Shown one piece after another: positions 26,507-35,234 of a stretch of DNA of 64,000 nt. Numbering within the stretch: the first letter of the stretch is position 1; each line of letters starts with the position of its first letter. The position numbers were made by a program, and so were the translations under genes. Below the pieces are notes generated by a model, which made no database searches, was not told where the DNA came from, and worked only from the letters and a program-made list of their open reading frames with translations. The stretch lies in contig JAAFIH010000005.1 in the NCBI GenBank assembly GCA_013297755.1, positions 1-64,000 on the forward strand, read 5' to 3'. The DNA is from Cytophagales bacterium (GTDB taxonomy: Bacteria; Bacteroidota; Bacteroidia; Cytophagales; UBA9547).

Positions 26507-26598
26507 TCAATGTCGTTTGCTTAAGCATTTTTTATTGCCTCTATCTTAGTCTTTCTCCAAAAGAGAAAGTTAATAGGATTCTTAAGTAAACGATATTG
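26507..26598. mobile_element. MITE family B, copy 2 (92 bp)
   Basis: Left end CAATGTCGTTTGCTTAAG, right end complementary to CAATATCGTTTACTTAAG, with the family interior. Flanks TTATAATTA (26498-26506) and TTATATTTA (26599-26607) agree at 8 of 9 positions, consistent with an ageing 9-bp target duplication. It sits between ispH and rpsP, which are divergently transcribed. Confidence 0.82.
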
Positions 26599-26651
26599 TT
26601 ATATTTATTATAAAAAAATAAAAAAAATAGTGATAGATTAAATTAATAAAC

Positions 26652-26659
26652 TATATTTG
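26652..26659 (+). promoter_or_regulatory. TAnnTTTG -7 box of the rpsP operon
   Basis: TATATTTG followed by an untranslated leader of about 50 nt before the rpsP ATG at 26716. A clear -33 TTTG is not visible. Confidence 0.55.
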
Positions 26660-26715
26660 CAACCCTTTTAAACAAATTTAAACCGCAGACGAGTTCTGCA
26701 CTATTAAATACACTT

Positions 26716-27246
26716 ATGGCAGTCAAAATCAGATTATTTCGCAGAGGTAGAAAAAAATTAGCATTATACGATGTAGTCATTGCAGATGCACGTTCGCCAA
26801 GAGATGGTAAATTTATCGAAAAGATAGGTGTTTATAATCCAAATACAAACCCAGCAACCATAGAATTAAACGAAAACAAAGCCTTTGATTGGTTGATGAA
26901 AGGTGCACAGCCTACAGATACTGTAAAAGCGATGCTATCTTATAAAGGTCTTTTGTTTCAAAAACACTTACAAATTGGTGTTGGCAAAGGTTCTATCACA
27001 CAAGAAGTAGCAGATGCTAAACTTGCAACATGGAAAACCAACAAAGCCAATAAAATTAACAATAAAGTTTCTGGCTTGGCTTCTGCCAAAGCAAAATCTC
27101 AAACCGAGAAACTTGCAGCCGAAGTAAAAGCAAACACTGCTAGAGCCGAAGCCATAGTAAATAAAAATAAACCAGCAGAAGTAGTAATAGAAGAAACTCC
27201 AGCAGCTCCAGTTTCTGAAGAAGTTTCTACTCCAGTAGCAGAATAA
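26716..27246 (+). CDS. rpsP: 30S ribosomal protein S16 with long C-terminal extension
   Basis: Small-subunit protein S16, opening with the conserved [18 protein letters not shown] and containing [16 protein letters not shown]. The core ends by about residue 85. The remaining ~90 residues form a Lys/Ala-rich then Glu/Pro/Val-rich tail ([15 protein letters not shown]). Such extensions are common in Bacteroidota S16, compared with about 80-90 residues in Escherichia coli. First gene of rpsP-rimM-tsaB, 10 bp before rimM. Confidence 0.96.
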   Translation: MAVKIRLFRRGRKKLALYDVVIADARSPRDGKFIEKIGVYNPNTNPATIELNENKAFDWLMKGAQPTDTVKAMLSYKGLLFQKHLQIGVGKGSITQEVADAKLATWKTNKANKINNKVSGLASAKAKSQTEKLAAEVKANTARAEAIVNKNKPAEVVIEETPAAPVSEEVSTPVAE

Positions 27247-27256
27247 TTTTGAAATC

Positions 27257-27814
27257 ATGCAATTAAATGATTGTTTTCTTTTGGGTTCAATCGTTAAAAC
27301 ACATGGTTTTAAAGGTCAGTTGGTATTAAAAATTAGTAAAGAAGTAACATCGCTTCCCAAAAAAATGGAACAACTCTTTGTAGAAAACAAAGGTAAGTTG
27401 GTTCCATTTTTTGTTTCTGAATTTTCTCAAAATGGCGATTCTGCTCTCTTAAAATTAGACGATATAGATTCTGACACCAAAGCCAAAGAATGGCTCAAAT
27501 GCCAGGTATATGTACTCAAATCTATTTTACCAAAAATAAATAAAGACGCTTTTCAGCCTCAAAAGTATATCAATTTTAAGGTTTTTGACATCAACAACAT
27601 ACAAGTTGGTATATTGGATATGTTTTATGACATACCCAACAATCAACTTTTTGGTATAACACACCCAACAGGTAAAGAAATATTGCTACCAGCACGACAA
27701 GATTTTGTAAAAAATATAGATTCGTTAAAAAAAAATATCACTTTTGATTTTCCAGAGGGTCTTTTAGAAATTTATTTGGAAGACCACAAACAACAAACAC
27801 CAGATGATATTTAG
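27257..27814 (+). CDS. rimM: 16S rRNA processing protein RimM
   Basis: Ribosome maturation factor that helps assemble the 30S head and binds S19. 185 residues. The N-terminal beta-barrel starts LLGSIVKTHGFKGQLVLKI, and the C-terminal PRC-barrel includes the segment from the KYINFKVFD strand through TGKEILLPARQDFVKNID. The position directly after rpsP is a conserved bacterial arrangement. The stop is followed 2 bp later by tsaB, so all three are one operon. Confidence 0.95.
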   Translation: MQLNDCFLLGSIVKTHGFKGQLVLKISKEVTSLPKKMEQLFVENKGKLVPFFVSEFSQNGDSALLKLDDIDSDTKAKEWLKCQVYVLKSILPKINKDAFQPQKYINFKVFDINNIQVGILDMFYDIPNNQLFGITHPTGKEILLPARQDFVKNIDSLKKNITFDFPEGLLEIYLEDHKQQTPDDI

Positions 27815-27816
27815 TT

Positions 27817-28491
27817 ATGGCCTTTATCCTAAGCATAGAAACAGCCACTAAAGTATGTTCGGTAGCAGTACACTACAATGGCAAAATAGTAAGTTTAGTA
27901 CAAAATTTTAGCGAAAAATCTCACGCAGAGCGTGTGCATGCACTTATTCAAAATGTTTTGAAAGAGTCGCATATAGAACTGTCTGATATAAAAGCTGTTG
28001 CTATTTCGGCAGGCCCAGGGTCCTACACTGGTTTACGTATTGCATCATCGTTGGCCAAAGGACTTTGTTTTGCACTTCAAATTCCTCTTATTGCTGTAGA
28101 TACATTGCAAAGTATGGCCAAAGCTATTGCTATTGATGGTTTTTTTTCATGCCCTATGATAGATGCACGCAGAAACGAAGTTTACTGTGCTATATACAAC
28201 GCCACAAATGAATTGATTTTGGCCAATGAGGCCAAAATAATTGATAAAGATTCGTTTTCGGATTTACTTGAGTCAAATAAAATGATTTTTTTTGGTGACG
28301 GCTCTACTAAGTGCAAGGATATTATTTTGCACCCAAACGCATTTTTCTTAGATATTATCCACCCCAATGCTACACAAATAGGACAAATAGCCTATCAAAA
28401 ATTTGTAGAAAATAAAATAGAAGATTTAGCTTATTTTGAACCCCACTATTTGAAAGAGTTTTATACTACAAGTAAGATTTTAGATTTCTAA
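27817..28491 (+). CDS. tsaB: tRNA threonylcarbamoyladenosine biosynthesis protein TsaB
   Basis: ASKHA-fold partner of TsaD needed for t6A37 formation in tRNAs reading ANN codons. 224 residues. Signatures are the N-terminal LSIETATKVCSVAV and the family hallmark SAGPGSYTGLRIA. Like other TsaB proteins it lacks the metal-binding histidines of TsaD, so it acts as a scaffold. Last gene of the rpsP-rimM-tsaB operon, converging 3 bp away with the DUF4834-like gene. Confidence 0.95.
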   Translation: MAFILSIETATKVCSVAVHYNGKIVSLVQNFSEKSHAERVHALIQNVLKESHIELSDIKAVAISAGPGSYTGLRIASSLAKGLCFALQIPLIAVDTLQSMAKAIAIDGFFSCPMIDARRNEVYCAIYNATNELILANEAKIIDKDSFSDLLESNKMIFFGDGSTKCKDIILHPNAFFLDIIHPNATQIGQIAYQKFVENKIEDLAYFEPHYLKEFYTTSKILDF

Positions 28492-28494
28492 AAA

Positions 28495-28746
28495 CTATTT
28501 TATAACTTCATAATCAATATAATCGCCAGCTTGATTGGATGAGCTGGTGTTGTTATTTTTGCGAGGATCATAATCTACTTTTATGGTTCCTTCTTTGGTG
28601 TGATTAGTATTGCTTTGGGGGTTGTGGCGGCCATTAAAATTTCGTTGTGCCTCGTTGAGTTTGCTCGAAATCCAGTATTTAAGGGCATATTTTATGATTT
28701 TTCCAAATAGGAAAACGAAAACAATGATAAATAATATGTATTTCAT
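28495..28746 (-). CDS. DUF4834-like small membrane protein
   Basis: An 83-residue protein with an N-terminal membrane segment (about 3-20, YILFIIVFVFLFGKIIKYAL), then a polar Asn/Lys-rich tail ending with GDYIDYEVIK. The closing DY(I/V)DYE pattern and N-terminal anchor match the DUF4834 family, which Bacteroidota often encode beside tsaB. Function is unknown. It is convergent with tsaB, and a MITE lies about 200 bp upstream. Confidence 0.7.
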   Translation of the reverse strand: MKYILFIIVFVFLFGKIIKYALKYWISSKLNEAQRNFNGRHNPQSNTNHTKEGTIKVDYDPRKNNNTSSSNQAGDYIDYEVIK

Positions 28747-28942
28747 AAATTTTTATACATAAAAACATTTATGATATAAGTACAAATGTTTTTATACGCT
28801 AATGTGTAAGTTTTTAAATAAAAAACATTTTTAGCCACAACATCCTTACAAGTGTAGAAACTAATAAATGATAGCAAATATACATAATTATTGAATTTTT
28901 GCAAAAGTTAGATTTTTAGAAGATAAAATTAGAGTTTATATA

Positions 28943-29034
28943 ATAATGTCGTTTACTTAAATAATTTTTATTGCCTCTATCTTAGTCTTTCACCAAAAGA
29001 GAAAGTAAATCTGATTATTAAGTAAACGACATTG
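28943..29034. mobile_element. MITE family B, copy 3 (92 bp, 9-bp TSD)
   Basis: Left end AATGTCGTTTACTTAA, right end complementary to CAATGTCGTTTACTTAA, with the family interior. It is flanked by a perfect 9-bp direct duplication GTTTATATA (28934-28942 and 29035-29043), which fixes the element boundaries for the whole family. Confidence 0.88.
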
Positions 29035-29111
29035 GTTTATATAAAAAGAAAATGATACAGATGGACAGTAAATCAATTGTAATTATTAGCACAGCTCATA
29101 AATCGATTGAA

Positions 29112-29255
29112 GAGACAATGTAAGGACAGGGTATGCCCCACCCCTAAAATCGAATGCCATTATTTATACTTTTCTCGCTTTTGTTTGAGAAAAGCTCAAA
29201 TAATGGTTTTAAAACAATTTTCTAAGTCGCTATTGTTGCAAACGAGGTCGATTGG
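29112..29255. repeat. structured intergenic repeat (GGACAGGG-type) with long hairpin
   Basis: Begins AAGGACAGGGTATGCCCCAC, resembling 30571-30592, and ends TTGCAAACGAGGTCGATTGG, whose complement matches 30608-30630. Between them is a 50-nt nested hairpin: CCATTATTT (29157-29165) pairs with AAATAATGG (29198-29206), and CTTTTCTC (29169-29176) with GAGAAAAG (29187-29194). It lies downstream of the 29279-30250 lipoprotein gene. No coding potential is seen. Confidence 0.55.
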
Positions 29256-29278
29256 GTTGTCTAGGCTTTAATAAAATA

Positions 29279-30250
29279 TTATTTATAAGTATAAGTTGTT
29301 TTTGATATTTCTGATAGTTTATTACAGGTAAAGTTATTGACCAAATTTATATTATAACTCAAAATGCAACCTTCGTTATTTATTTTTATATTACTAATTG
29401 TATTAGAGAAGATAAGTTCGTGTTTATATGTAGAACCATTACAATTTTTATAACCATAAAGATTATATTTAACAACAATATTATTATTTTTGTCTTTATT
29501 TCCAGGATTAGGATTGTTGTCTCCTAAGTTTTGATATGAATCTGGCCAAATATTTGAATCAAATGTACTTTCTGATTCAATAATTGGGGTTTTTTCTGTA
29601 CCATTATATGATACTTCTGTTAAAATAGTTTTAATTCTATTCATATTATCATCGTAAAAGTAGGCACGTTTTTGTCTTAGTTCTAGTGAGTCCTTTTTGT
29701 TTTTATCATAATATTTAGAAAAATTCGGACGACCATTTACATAATCTTCAAAAGTGGTTATGTAAGAGAAAGTATCAATTATTTCGTTGTATTTATAAAA
29801 ATGTTTAATTTCTTTTCTAATTAGGTTGTTTTTATTATCATAATCATAACTAAGAACTCTGTTTTCTAATCCATTTTCATCACAATGTTTTTCAATTATT
29901 ATGTTATTTTTGAAGTATTCATACTTTGTTGTAGAAAAAACCTTATTATTCCAAATATATGAAATAGAAGATAATTTATTATCCATGTAAGTATAACTAG
30001 TATAACTGCCCAAATTTGGTTTGCCTAAAGAATCTAAATTAATTGATTTTAAAATATTTCCCTTGCTGTCGTATTCGTGTAAAGCTCCTGCAAAACTGCC
30101 ATTAGCTAATTCTGTAACACTACTTACATTTTTGCATTTATCTACTACTAAAGGTTTTTCAGGAGTTGGAGGAGTTTCTTTTTTGCAAGAAACGATTATT
30201 GAAATTGTTAAAAAAAAATATAAATTAAATATAGGTTTTATTTTAAACAT
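29279..30250 (-). CDS. hypothetical lipoprotein with YD-repeat-like beta strands
   Basis: A 323-residue exported lipoprotein. A signal segment ends in the lipobox IIVSC (C22), followed by KKETPPTPEKP. The mature region holds repeated strands such as HEYDSKGNILKS, YTYMDNKLSSI, YEYFKNNIIIEK and YDYDNKNNLIRK, the pattern of degenerate YD/Rhs-like repeats found in many Bacteroidota surface lipoproteins. It lacks the tyrosine-aspartate density and C-terminal toxin of true Rhs proteins. Likely cell-envelope located; no function assigned. It has no co-directional neighbour. Confidence 0.7.
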   Translation of the reverse strand: MFKIKPIFNLYFFLTISIIVSCKKETPPTPEKPLVVDKCKNVSSVTELANGSFAGALHEYDSKGNILKSINLDSLGKPNLGSYTSYTYMDNKLSSISYIWNNKVFSTTKYEYFKNNIIIEKHCDENGLENRVLSYDYDNKNNLIRKEIKHFYKYNEIIDTFSYITTFEDYVNGRPNFSKYYDKNKKDSLELRQKRAYFYDDNMNRIKTILTEVSYNGTEKTPIIESESTFDSNIWPDSYQNLGDNNPNPGNKDKNNNIVVKYNLYGYKNCNGSTYKHELIFSNTISNIKINNEGCILSYNINLVNNFTCNKLSEISKTTYTYK

Positions 30251-30411
30251 ATTTTAGAAAGTTTCGAGTTTTAAAAAAATTTATTAAAATTAAAAAAAAA
30301 ATCTTTTTGAAAAAATTTATTATTATTATTTGAGTAAAAATTTTATGAAGCATGTTTGGTATACTACTCAGCTCTTCCACTTCTTCCATCAAAAAAATAG
30401 CAAAAAAAGCT

Positions 30412-30496
30412 GTTCAACAAGTTAGCGATAGCGATTGTTGAACTTTAGATAAAGAGGATTTTCAATCCTCACATATTAATTATGCCAAAGGCATAA
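30412..30496. other. cluster of three consecutive hairpins
   Basis: Within 85 bp there are three perfect stem-loops: GTTCAACAA/TTGTTGAAC (30412-30443), GAGGATT/AATCCTC (30454-30470) and TTATGCC/GGCATAA (30480-30496). They lie in the 593-bp gap between the minus-strand lipoprotein and dnaK. No T-run follows them directly, so they look like a decayed repeat or a structured RNA rather than a terminator. Confidence 0.5.
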
Positions 30497-30570
30497 CAAA
30501 AAACAAAAAAAAGGGCAAAAATACATAAGTGGCATTACCAATAATAAATCTCTTTTGTTGGGACAATTTA

Positions 30571-30632
30571 AGGACAGGGCATGCCGTGTCCCTACAGTCC
30601 GTAAATCCAATCGCCTTCGTTTGCAAGAATTA
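30571..30632. repeat. GGACAGGGCATGCC palindromic intergenic repeat
   Basis: The near-palindrome GGACAGGGCATGCCGTGTCC (30572-30591) is followed by CCAATCGCCTTCGTTTGCAA (30611 onward). Both parts recur, the second inverted, at 29112-29255. This is a dispersed non-coding repeat. Confidence 0.6.
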
Positions 30633-30676
30633 ATTACCTATTATATTATTCTTTGCATTATTTTCGCCTATTTCAA

Positions 30677-30702
30677 ATGACATTTTTAACTTTTAATGTC
30701 AT
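30677..30702. promoter_or_regulatory. inverted repeat upstream of dnaK, candidate operator
   Basis: ATGACATT (30677-30684) and AATGTCAT (30695-30702) form a perfect 8-bp inverted repeat with a 10-bp spacer, 142 bp before the dnaK ATG. A second small one (TGAC-TTTTT-GTCA, 30739-30751) follows. It is not the CIRCE sequence. A role in heat-shock control is only a guess from position. Confidence 0.3.
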
Positions 30703-30843
30703 AAAATCCAAAAATATTTCATTAAAAAATTGTTTTTTTGACTTTTTGTCATGTTGTGTATGGCTATATATGGGTAGGCACACAAATTGACTATTAAAAT
30801 ATGTTAAAAAAATATAGCAATTAATTATTCAACTTAAATAAAA

Positions 30844-32760
30844 ATGGGAAAAATAATAGGAATAGATTTAGGAACAACCAACTCTTGCGTTTCGGTAATG
30901 GAGGGCAACGAGCCAGTGGTAATACCTAATAGCGAAGGTCGCAGAACCACGCCATCAATAGTGGCTTTTTTGGATAATGGCAATGGCGAACGCAAAGTGG
31001 GCGACCCAGCCAAGCGTCAGGCCATAACCAACCCAACCAATACCATATCTTCTATCAAAAGATTTATGGGTAAGAAATTTTCAGAATCTACCAAAGAAGT
31101 TGCCAATGTAACTTATAAAGTAGAATCTGGTGCCAACGATACCCCACGAGTGCGTATTGGCGACCGCCAATATACGCCTCAGGAGCTATCGGCCATGATT
31201 TTGCAAAAAATGAAACAAACGGCAGAAGACTATTTGGGCACTACTGTATCAGAAGCCGTAATCACTGTACCTGCTTATTTCAATGATTCTGAACGCCAAG
31301 CAACCAAAGAAGCTGGTGCTATAGCAGGATTGGATGTAAAACGTATTATCAACGAACCCACTGCTGCTGCCCTAGCTTATGGCATGGACAAAAAAAGCAC
31401 TGAAATGAAAATTGCAGTTTTCGATTTGGGAGGCGGTACTTTTGATATATCTATCCTCGAACTAGGCGATGGTGTGTTTGAAGTAAAATCTACTGATGGC
31501 GATACTCATTTGGGTGGCGATGATTTTGACCAAAAAATTATAGATTGGTTGGCACAAGAATTTATCAACGACCAAGCCATTGATTTACGTAAAGACCCTA
31601 TGGCTTTGCAACGATTGAAAGAAGCTGCCGAAAAAGCCAAAGTTGAATTGTCGAGTTCTACCGAAACCGAAATCAACCTGCCTTATATCATGCCTATCAA
31701 TGGTATTCCACAACATTTGGTACGCAAACTGACTCGTTCTAAATTTGAGCAAATATGCGATGATTTAATCAAAAGAAGCCTAGAACCTTGCAAAAGAGCC
31801 ATCAAAAACTCTGGCGTAAGCATCAGCCAAATAGACGAAGTGATATTGGTAGGTGGCTCTACTCGTATACCAAGAATACAAGAAGAGGTAGAAAAATTCT
31901 TTGGCAAAAAACCATCTAAAGGTGTAAACCCAGACGAGGTAGTGGCCATAGGTGCTGCCATACAAGGTGGTGTACTTACTGGTGAGGTAAAAGATGTACT
32001 TTTGTTGGACGTAACTCCACTGTCATTAGGTATCGAAACAATGGGCGGTGTGTTCACTCGATTAATTGAATCAAACACAACCATTCCAACCAAAAAATCA
32101 GAAACTTTCTCGACAGCATCCGACAGCCAGCCAAGTGTAGAATTGCACGTGCTACAAGGCGAACGCCAAATGGCAAAAGACAATCGTACCATTGGTAGAT
32201 TCAACCTAGATGGTATTCCGCCAGCTCCACGTGGAGTGCCTCAAATTGAAGTAACTTTTGATATTGATGCCAATGGTATTTTGAATGTATCGGCCAAAGA
32301 CAAAGGTACAGGCAAAGAGCAAAAAATACGCATAGAAGCAAGTTCTGGGCTAAGCGAAGCTGATATCAAACGTATGAGAGACGAAGCCAAAGCCAACGAA
32401 AATGCCGACAAAGCAGAAAGAGAAAAAGTAGATAAACTAAACGCTGCCGATTCATTGATTTTCACAACCGAAAAACAATTGAAAGAGTTTGGCGATAAAG
32501 TATCTGAAAGCAACAAAACTGCTATCGAAAGTGCATTGATTAAGCTAAAAGCTGTGCATGGTGCTCAAGATATAGCAGGTTTAGATGCAGCAACCGAGGC
32601 CTTAAACAAAGCCTGGGAAGCAGCAAGTGGCGAAATGTACAATGCAGCCAATGCACAAGGTGGTGCCCCAAATGGAAGTGCTCAAAACAATGGTACACAA
32701 AGCAACAACGCTACTCAAGATGCCGAAGTTACTGATGTGCCTTTTGAAGAAGTAAAATAA
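30844..32760 (+). CDS. dnaK: chaperone DnaK (Hsp70)
   Basis: ATP-driven cytoplasmic chaperone for protein folding and heat-shock recovery. 638 residues. Signatures are the N-terminal [19 protein letters not shown], the nucleotide-binding motif [28 protein letters not shown], a substrate-binding beta domain ([16 protein letters not shown]), a lid of helices, and the acidic C-terminal TDVPFEEVK. dnaJ and grpE are not adjacent here, so it forms a single-gene unit ended by a strong terminator. Confidence 0.98.
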   Translation: MGKIIGIDLGTTNSCVSVMEGNEPVVIPNSEGRRTTPSIVAFLDNGNGERKVGDPAKRQAITNPTNTISSIKRFMGKKFSESTKEVANVTYKVESGANDTPRVRIGDRQYTPQELSAMILQKMKQTAEDYLGTTVSEAVITVPAYFNDSERQATKEAGAIAGLDVKRIINEPTAAALAYGMDKKSTEMKIAVFDLGGGTFDISILELGDGVFEVKSTDGDTHLGGDDFDQKIIDWLAQEFINDQAIDLRKDPMALQRLKEAAEKAKVELSSSTETEINLPYIMPINGIPQHLVRKLTRSKFEQICDDLIKRSLEPCKRAIKNSGVSISQIDEVILVGGSTRIPRIQEEVEKFFGKKPSKGVNPDEVVAIGAAIQGGVLTGEVKDVLLLDVTPLSLGIETMGGVFTRLIESNTTIPTKKSETFSTASDSQPSVELHVLQGERQMAKDNRTIGRFNLDGIPPAPRGVPQIEVTFDIDANGILNVSAKDKGTGKEQKIRIEASSGLSEADIKRMRDEAKANENADKAEREKVDKLNAADSLIFTTEKQLKEFGDKVSESNKTAIESALIKLKAVHGAQDIAGLDAATEALNKAWEAASGEMYNAANAQGGAPNGSAQNNGTQSNNATQDAEVTDVPFEEVK

Positions 32761-32785
32761 TAGTTTTTCATTTGATTTTTACCAA

Positions 32786-32822
32786 AAAAAGCCTTACAAA
32801 TTAGATTTTGTAAGGCTTTTTT
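32786..32822 (+). terminator. dnaK terminator
   Basis: AAAGCCTTACAAA pairs with TTTGTAAGGCTTT around a short loop, followed by T6, 25 bp after the dnaK stop. The remaining gap to metF (32823-33166) is AT-rich and holds only a weak TAATTTTG box at 33124-33131. Confidence 0.88.
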
Positions 32823-33166
32823 GATTAAATTGAAAACTAAAAAAACAATTTTTTGTATAGTCTATATAACTATCATTCAGCATTTTTAAGCCCAATCCAA
32901 CAAATTATGAAAGGTTTTTTTGATATAAAGATAATGTTCAAAATCAACCTCTTCTATTTGAAAATCTACTCATAAAGTATAATTTTTTGTTGCAAAGTCA
33001 AAACAAGTCAATATGAATCATTCAAGACTACTTTATTTTTTAAAACCATTTTATAATACAATACTTTGTATTTTTTAAATCAAATACCAAAAAAAATCAA
33101 TAGGAAAATTTTTATAAATACATTAATTTTGCATCATAAATGCACCAAAAAATTTACTTCCTGTAA

Positions 33167-34123
33167 ATGACAAAAATAACCGAACATTTAGCAAAAGCTC
33201 AAAAAACTTTATTTTCGTTTGAAATATTACCTCCCCTAAAAGGCGAAAGTTTTGAATCTTTATGTAAAAACATAGATCCATTGATGGAGTTTAAGCCACC
33301 ATTTATAGATGTAACCTATCACCGCGAAGAACATGTGTATAGAAAAACCAGCAATGGACTGCTCGAAAAACACACCACTCGCAAGCGACCAGGCACTGTG
33401 GGTATTTGTGCCGCTTTGATGAATAAATATAAGATAGATGCAGTTCCACACCTTATTTGTGGCGGTTTTGATAAAGAAGAAACCGAAAACGCACTCATAG
33501 ATTTGCAATTTTTGGGTATAGACAATGTACTTGTATTGCGTGGAGATGCTATCAAAAGTGAAGGTAATTTTGTGCCTACCAAAAATGGCCATGCTTATGC
33601 ATCAGATTTGATGGTGCAAGTAGCTAATATGAATAAAGGTATATATTTAGATGACGAAATACAAACAAATATTACATCCACATTTTGTATGGGAGTGGCT
33701 GGGTATCCAGAAAAACATTTTGAAGCCCCAAACCTAAGTTCTGATTTAAAATATCTGAAATTAAAAGTAGATTTAGGAGCCGAGTATATTGTAACACAAA
33801 TGTTTTTTGATAATCAAAAATATTTTGATTTTGTAAAAGCTTGTCGTGATATGGGAATCATGGTGCCAATTATCCCAGGACTAAAACCCTTAGCTACCAA
33901 AAAACAGCTGACAATTTTGCCTAGTATTTTTCATATAGACATCCCCACAGAGCTAAGCGAAGCCGTAGAAAAAGCCAAAGATGCAGAAGCTGTCAAACAA
34001 ATTGGTATAGAATTTTGTGTGCAACAATCCAAAGAATTGATGAAATTTGGGGTGCCAGTGCTACATTATTACACCATGAGCAAATCGCAAGCTGTAAAAG
34101 CAATAGCAAAAGAGTTGTTTTAG
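33167..34123 (+). CDS. metF: methylenetetrahydrofolate reductase
   Basis: Flavin-dependent enzyme that reduces 5,10-methylene-THF to 5-methyl-THF, the methyl donor for methionine synthase. 318 residues in a TIM barrel. Signatures include SFEILPPLKGESFE, FIDVTYHREE, HLICGGFDKEETENAL, NVLVLRGD and ADYIVTQMFFDN-like AEYIVTQMFFDN. First gene of a tightly spaced plus-strand run. Its TAG stop overlaps the Shine-Dalgarno of the ATPase gene. A link to the BtuG-like gene further down is plausible because methionine synthase often uses cobalamin. Confidence 0.96.
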   Translation: MTKITEHLAKAQKTLFSFEILPPLKGESFESLCKNIDPLMEFKPPFIDVTYHREEHVYRKTSNGLLEKHTTRKRPGTVGICAALMNKYKIDAVPHLICGGFDKEETENALIDLQFLGIDNVLVLRGDAIKSEGNFVPTKNGHAYASDLMVQVANMNKGIYLDDEIQTNITSTFCMGVAGYPEKHFEAPNLSSDLKYLKLKVDLGAEYIVTQMFFDNQKYFDFVKACRDMGIMVPIIPGLKPLATKKQLTILPSIFHIDIPTELSEAVEKAKDAEAVKQIGIEFCVQQSKELMKFGVPVLHYYTMSKSQAVKAIAKELF

Positions 34124-34133
34124 GAGGGAAAAA

Positions 34134-35234
34134 ATGGAAAGACTAATAGTAAAAAACTTTGGACCAATCAAAGAAATAGATATTGAGCTAAAAAAAACAA
34201 TGGTTTTTATAGGCACTCAATCTACTGGAAAAAGTGTGTTGGCTAAGTTGATTAGTATTTTTAAAAGTCATTATTTATATACTAATGAAGCAAGTTTAAG
34301 TCAATTCTTTGAATATTATCAAATTTACTCATTTTTCCAGGATAATTCTTTTATAGAGTTCAATAATGAAATATTTAAAATTAAAATTACTAATTTAAAT
34401 TATGAATTAACTTTTAATAATCAAAAGTTTAGTTCAGACTTACTTCAATTTAAAGGATTAAAAAATAATTCGGACTTTATAACTTCAAAAATACTTATTG
34501 ACAAGTGGTTTTCTAATCTCCTTTACATACCAGCCGAACGCTCGTTTACCTCGTATGCCATAGGCTCACTTGCAGGTTTGATAAGCAACAATATTTTAAT
34601 TCCTAAAACAATTTTAAATTTTGTTTCAGAATTTGAAAAAGCCAGAACATTACTAAAATCATCAAATCTTGACATATTTGATATAAAATATGAACATAAA
34701 AATGGTGATGATGTAGTGGTGTTATCAAATAAAACTGAAATCTTTTTAAAAAACTGCTCTAGTGGTTATCAATCTGTTATTCCACTTTGTATGGTTATAG
34801 AAAACAAGTATAAAATTGAAAAACAAGCTACAACTTTTGTTGTAGAAGAACCTGAATTAAATCTTTTTCCCGAAATACAACAGAAAATGATTTATTATTT
34901 GGTTGAAAAATGTTGCAATAAAAACGTGGAAAATAATCTTTCTAATGAATTAATCATCACAACACACAGTCCTTATACTTTAACTTCTTTAAATAACTTA
35001 CTACTTGCGTTTCAAACTGCCTCAAAATCAGGATTAAACGATGAAGTCATCAAAGTTATACCTCAAAAATCGTGGATTAATCCTGAAGATTTTGAAGCTT
35101 ACAGCCTTGCCGATGGTTTTGCAACTTCAATTTTTAATAAAGAAACGCTATTGATTGAGGAATCTGTTTTAGATGCTGCATCTGAAACTATTATGCAAGA
35201 TTTTTATGACTTAATGGAATTATACAAAAAATGA
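34134..35234 (+). CDS. AAA15/OLD-like ABC-type ATPase, putative defence ATPase
   Basis: A 366-residue SMC/RecF-type ATPase. The N-terminal VKNFGPIKEIDIEL strand leads into Walker A GTQSTGKS (27-34). A mid-region insert with QYSERS-like AERSFTSYA follows, then signature-like SSGYQS (about 210), Walker B FVVEEPELNLFP (E238/E239) and the switch TTHSPYTLTSL (about 283). It lacks the C-terminal TOPRIM of OLD/GajA proteins. Unlike its neighbours it has a strong Shine-Dalgarno AGGAGG (34122-34127). Its stop overlaps the next ATG (ATGA), so it forms a coupled pair with a nuclease-like protein. This architecture is typical of anti-phage modules such as PARIS or Septu, but the partner matches neither. 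Confidence 0.8.
   Translation: MERLIVKNFGPIKEIDIELKKTMVFIGTQSTGKSVLAKLISIFKSHYLYTNEASLSQFFEYYQIYSFFQDNSFIEFNNEIFKIKITNLNYELTFNNQKFSSDLLQFKGLKNNSDFITSKILIDKWFSNLLYIPAERSFTSYAIGSLAGLISNNILIPKTILNFVSEFEKARTLLKSSNLDIFDIKYEHKNGDDVVVLSNKTEIFLKNCSSGYQSVIPLCMVIENKYKIEKQATTFVVEEPELNLFPEIQQKMIYYLVEKCCNKNVENNLSNELIITTHSPYTLTSLNNLLLAFQTASKSGLNDEVIKVIPQKSWINPEDFEAYSLADGFATSIFNKETLLIEESVLDAASETIMQDFYDLMELYKK

Noticed and set aside
24972-29034. CRISPR array suggested by repeated ~90-bp units
   Set aside because: The units are far apart, palindromic and flanked by target duplications, as MITEs are. There are no regular spacers and no cas genes.
29279-30250. Rhs/YD-repeat polymorphic toxin
   Set aside because: Too short, with degenerate repeats, no core boundary motif, no toxin tip and no immunity gene.
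31683-32204. Open frame antisense to dnaK
   Set aside because: A shadow of the well-conserved dnaK coding frame; Ser/Leu-rich with no protein-like features.
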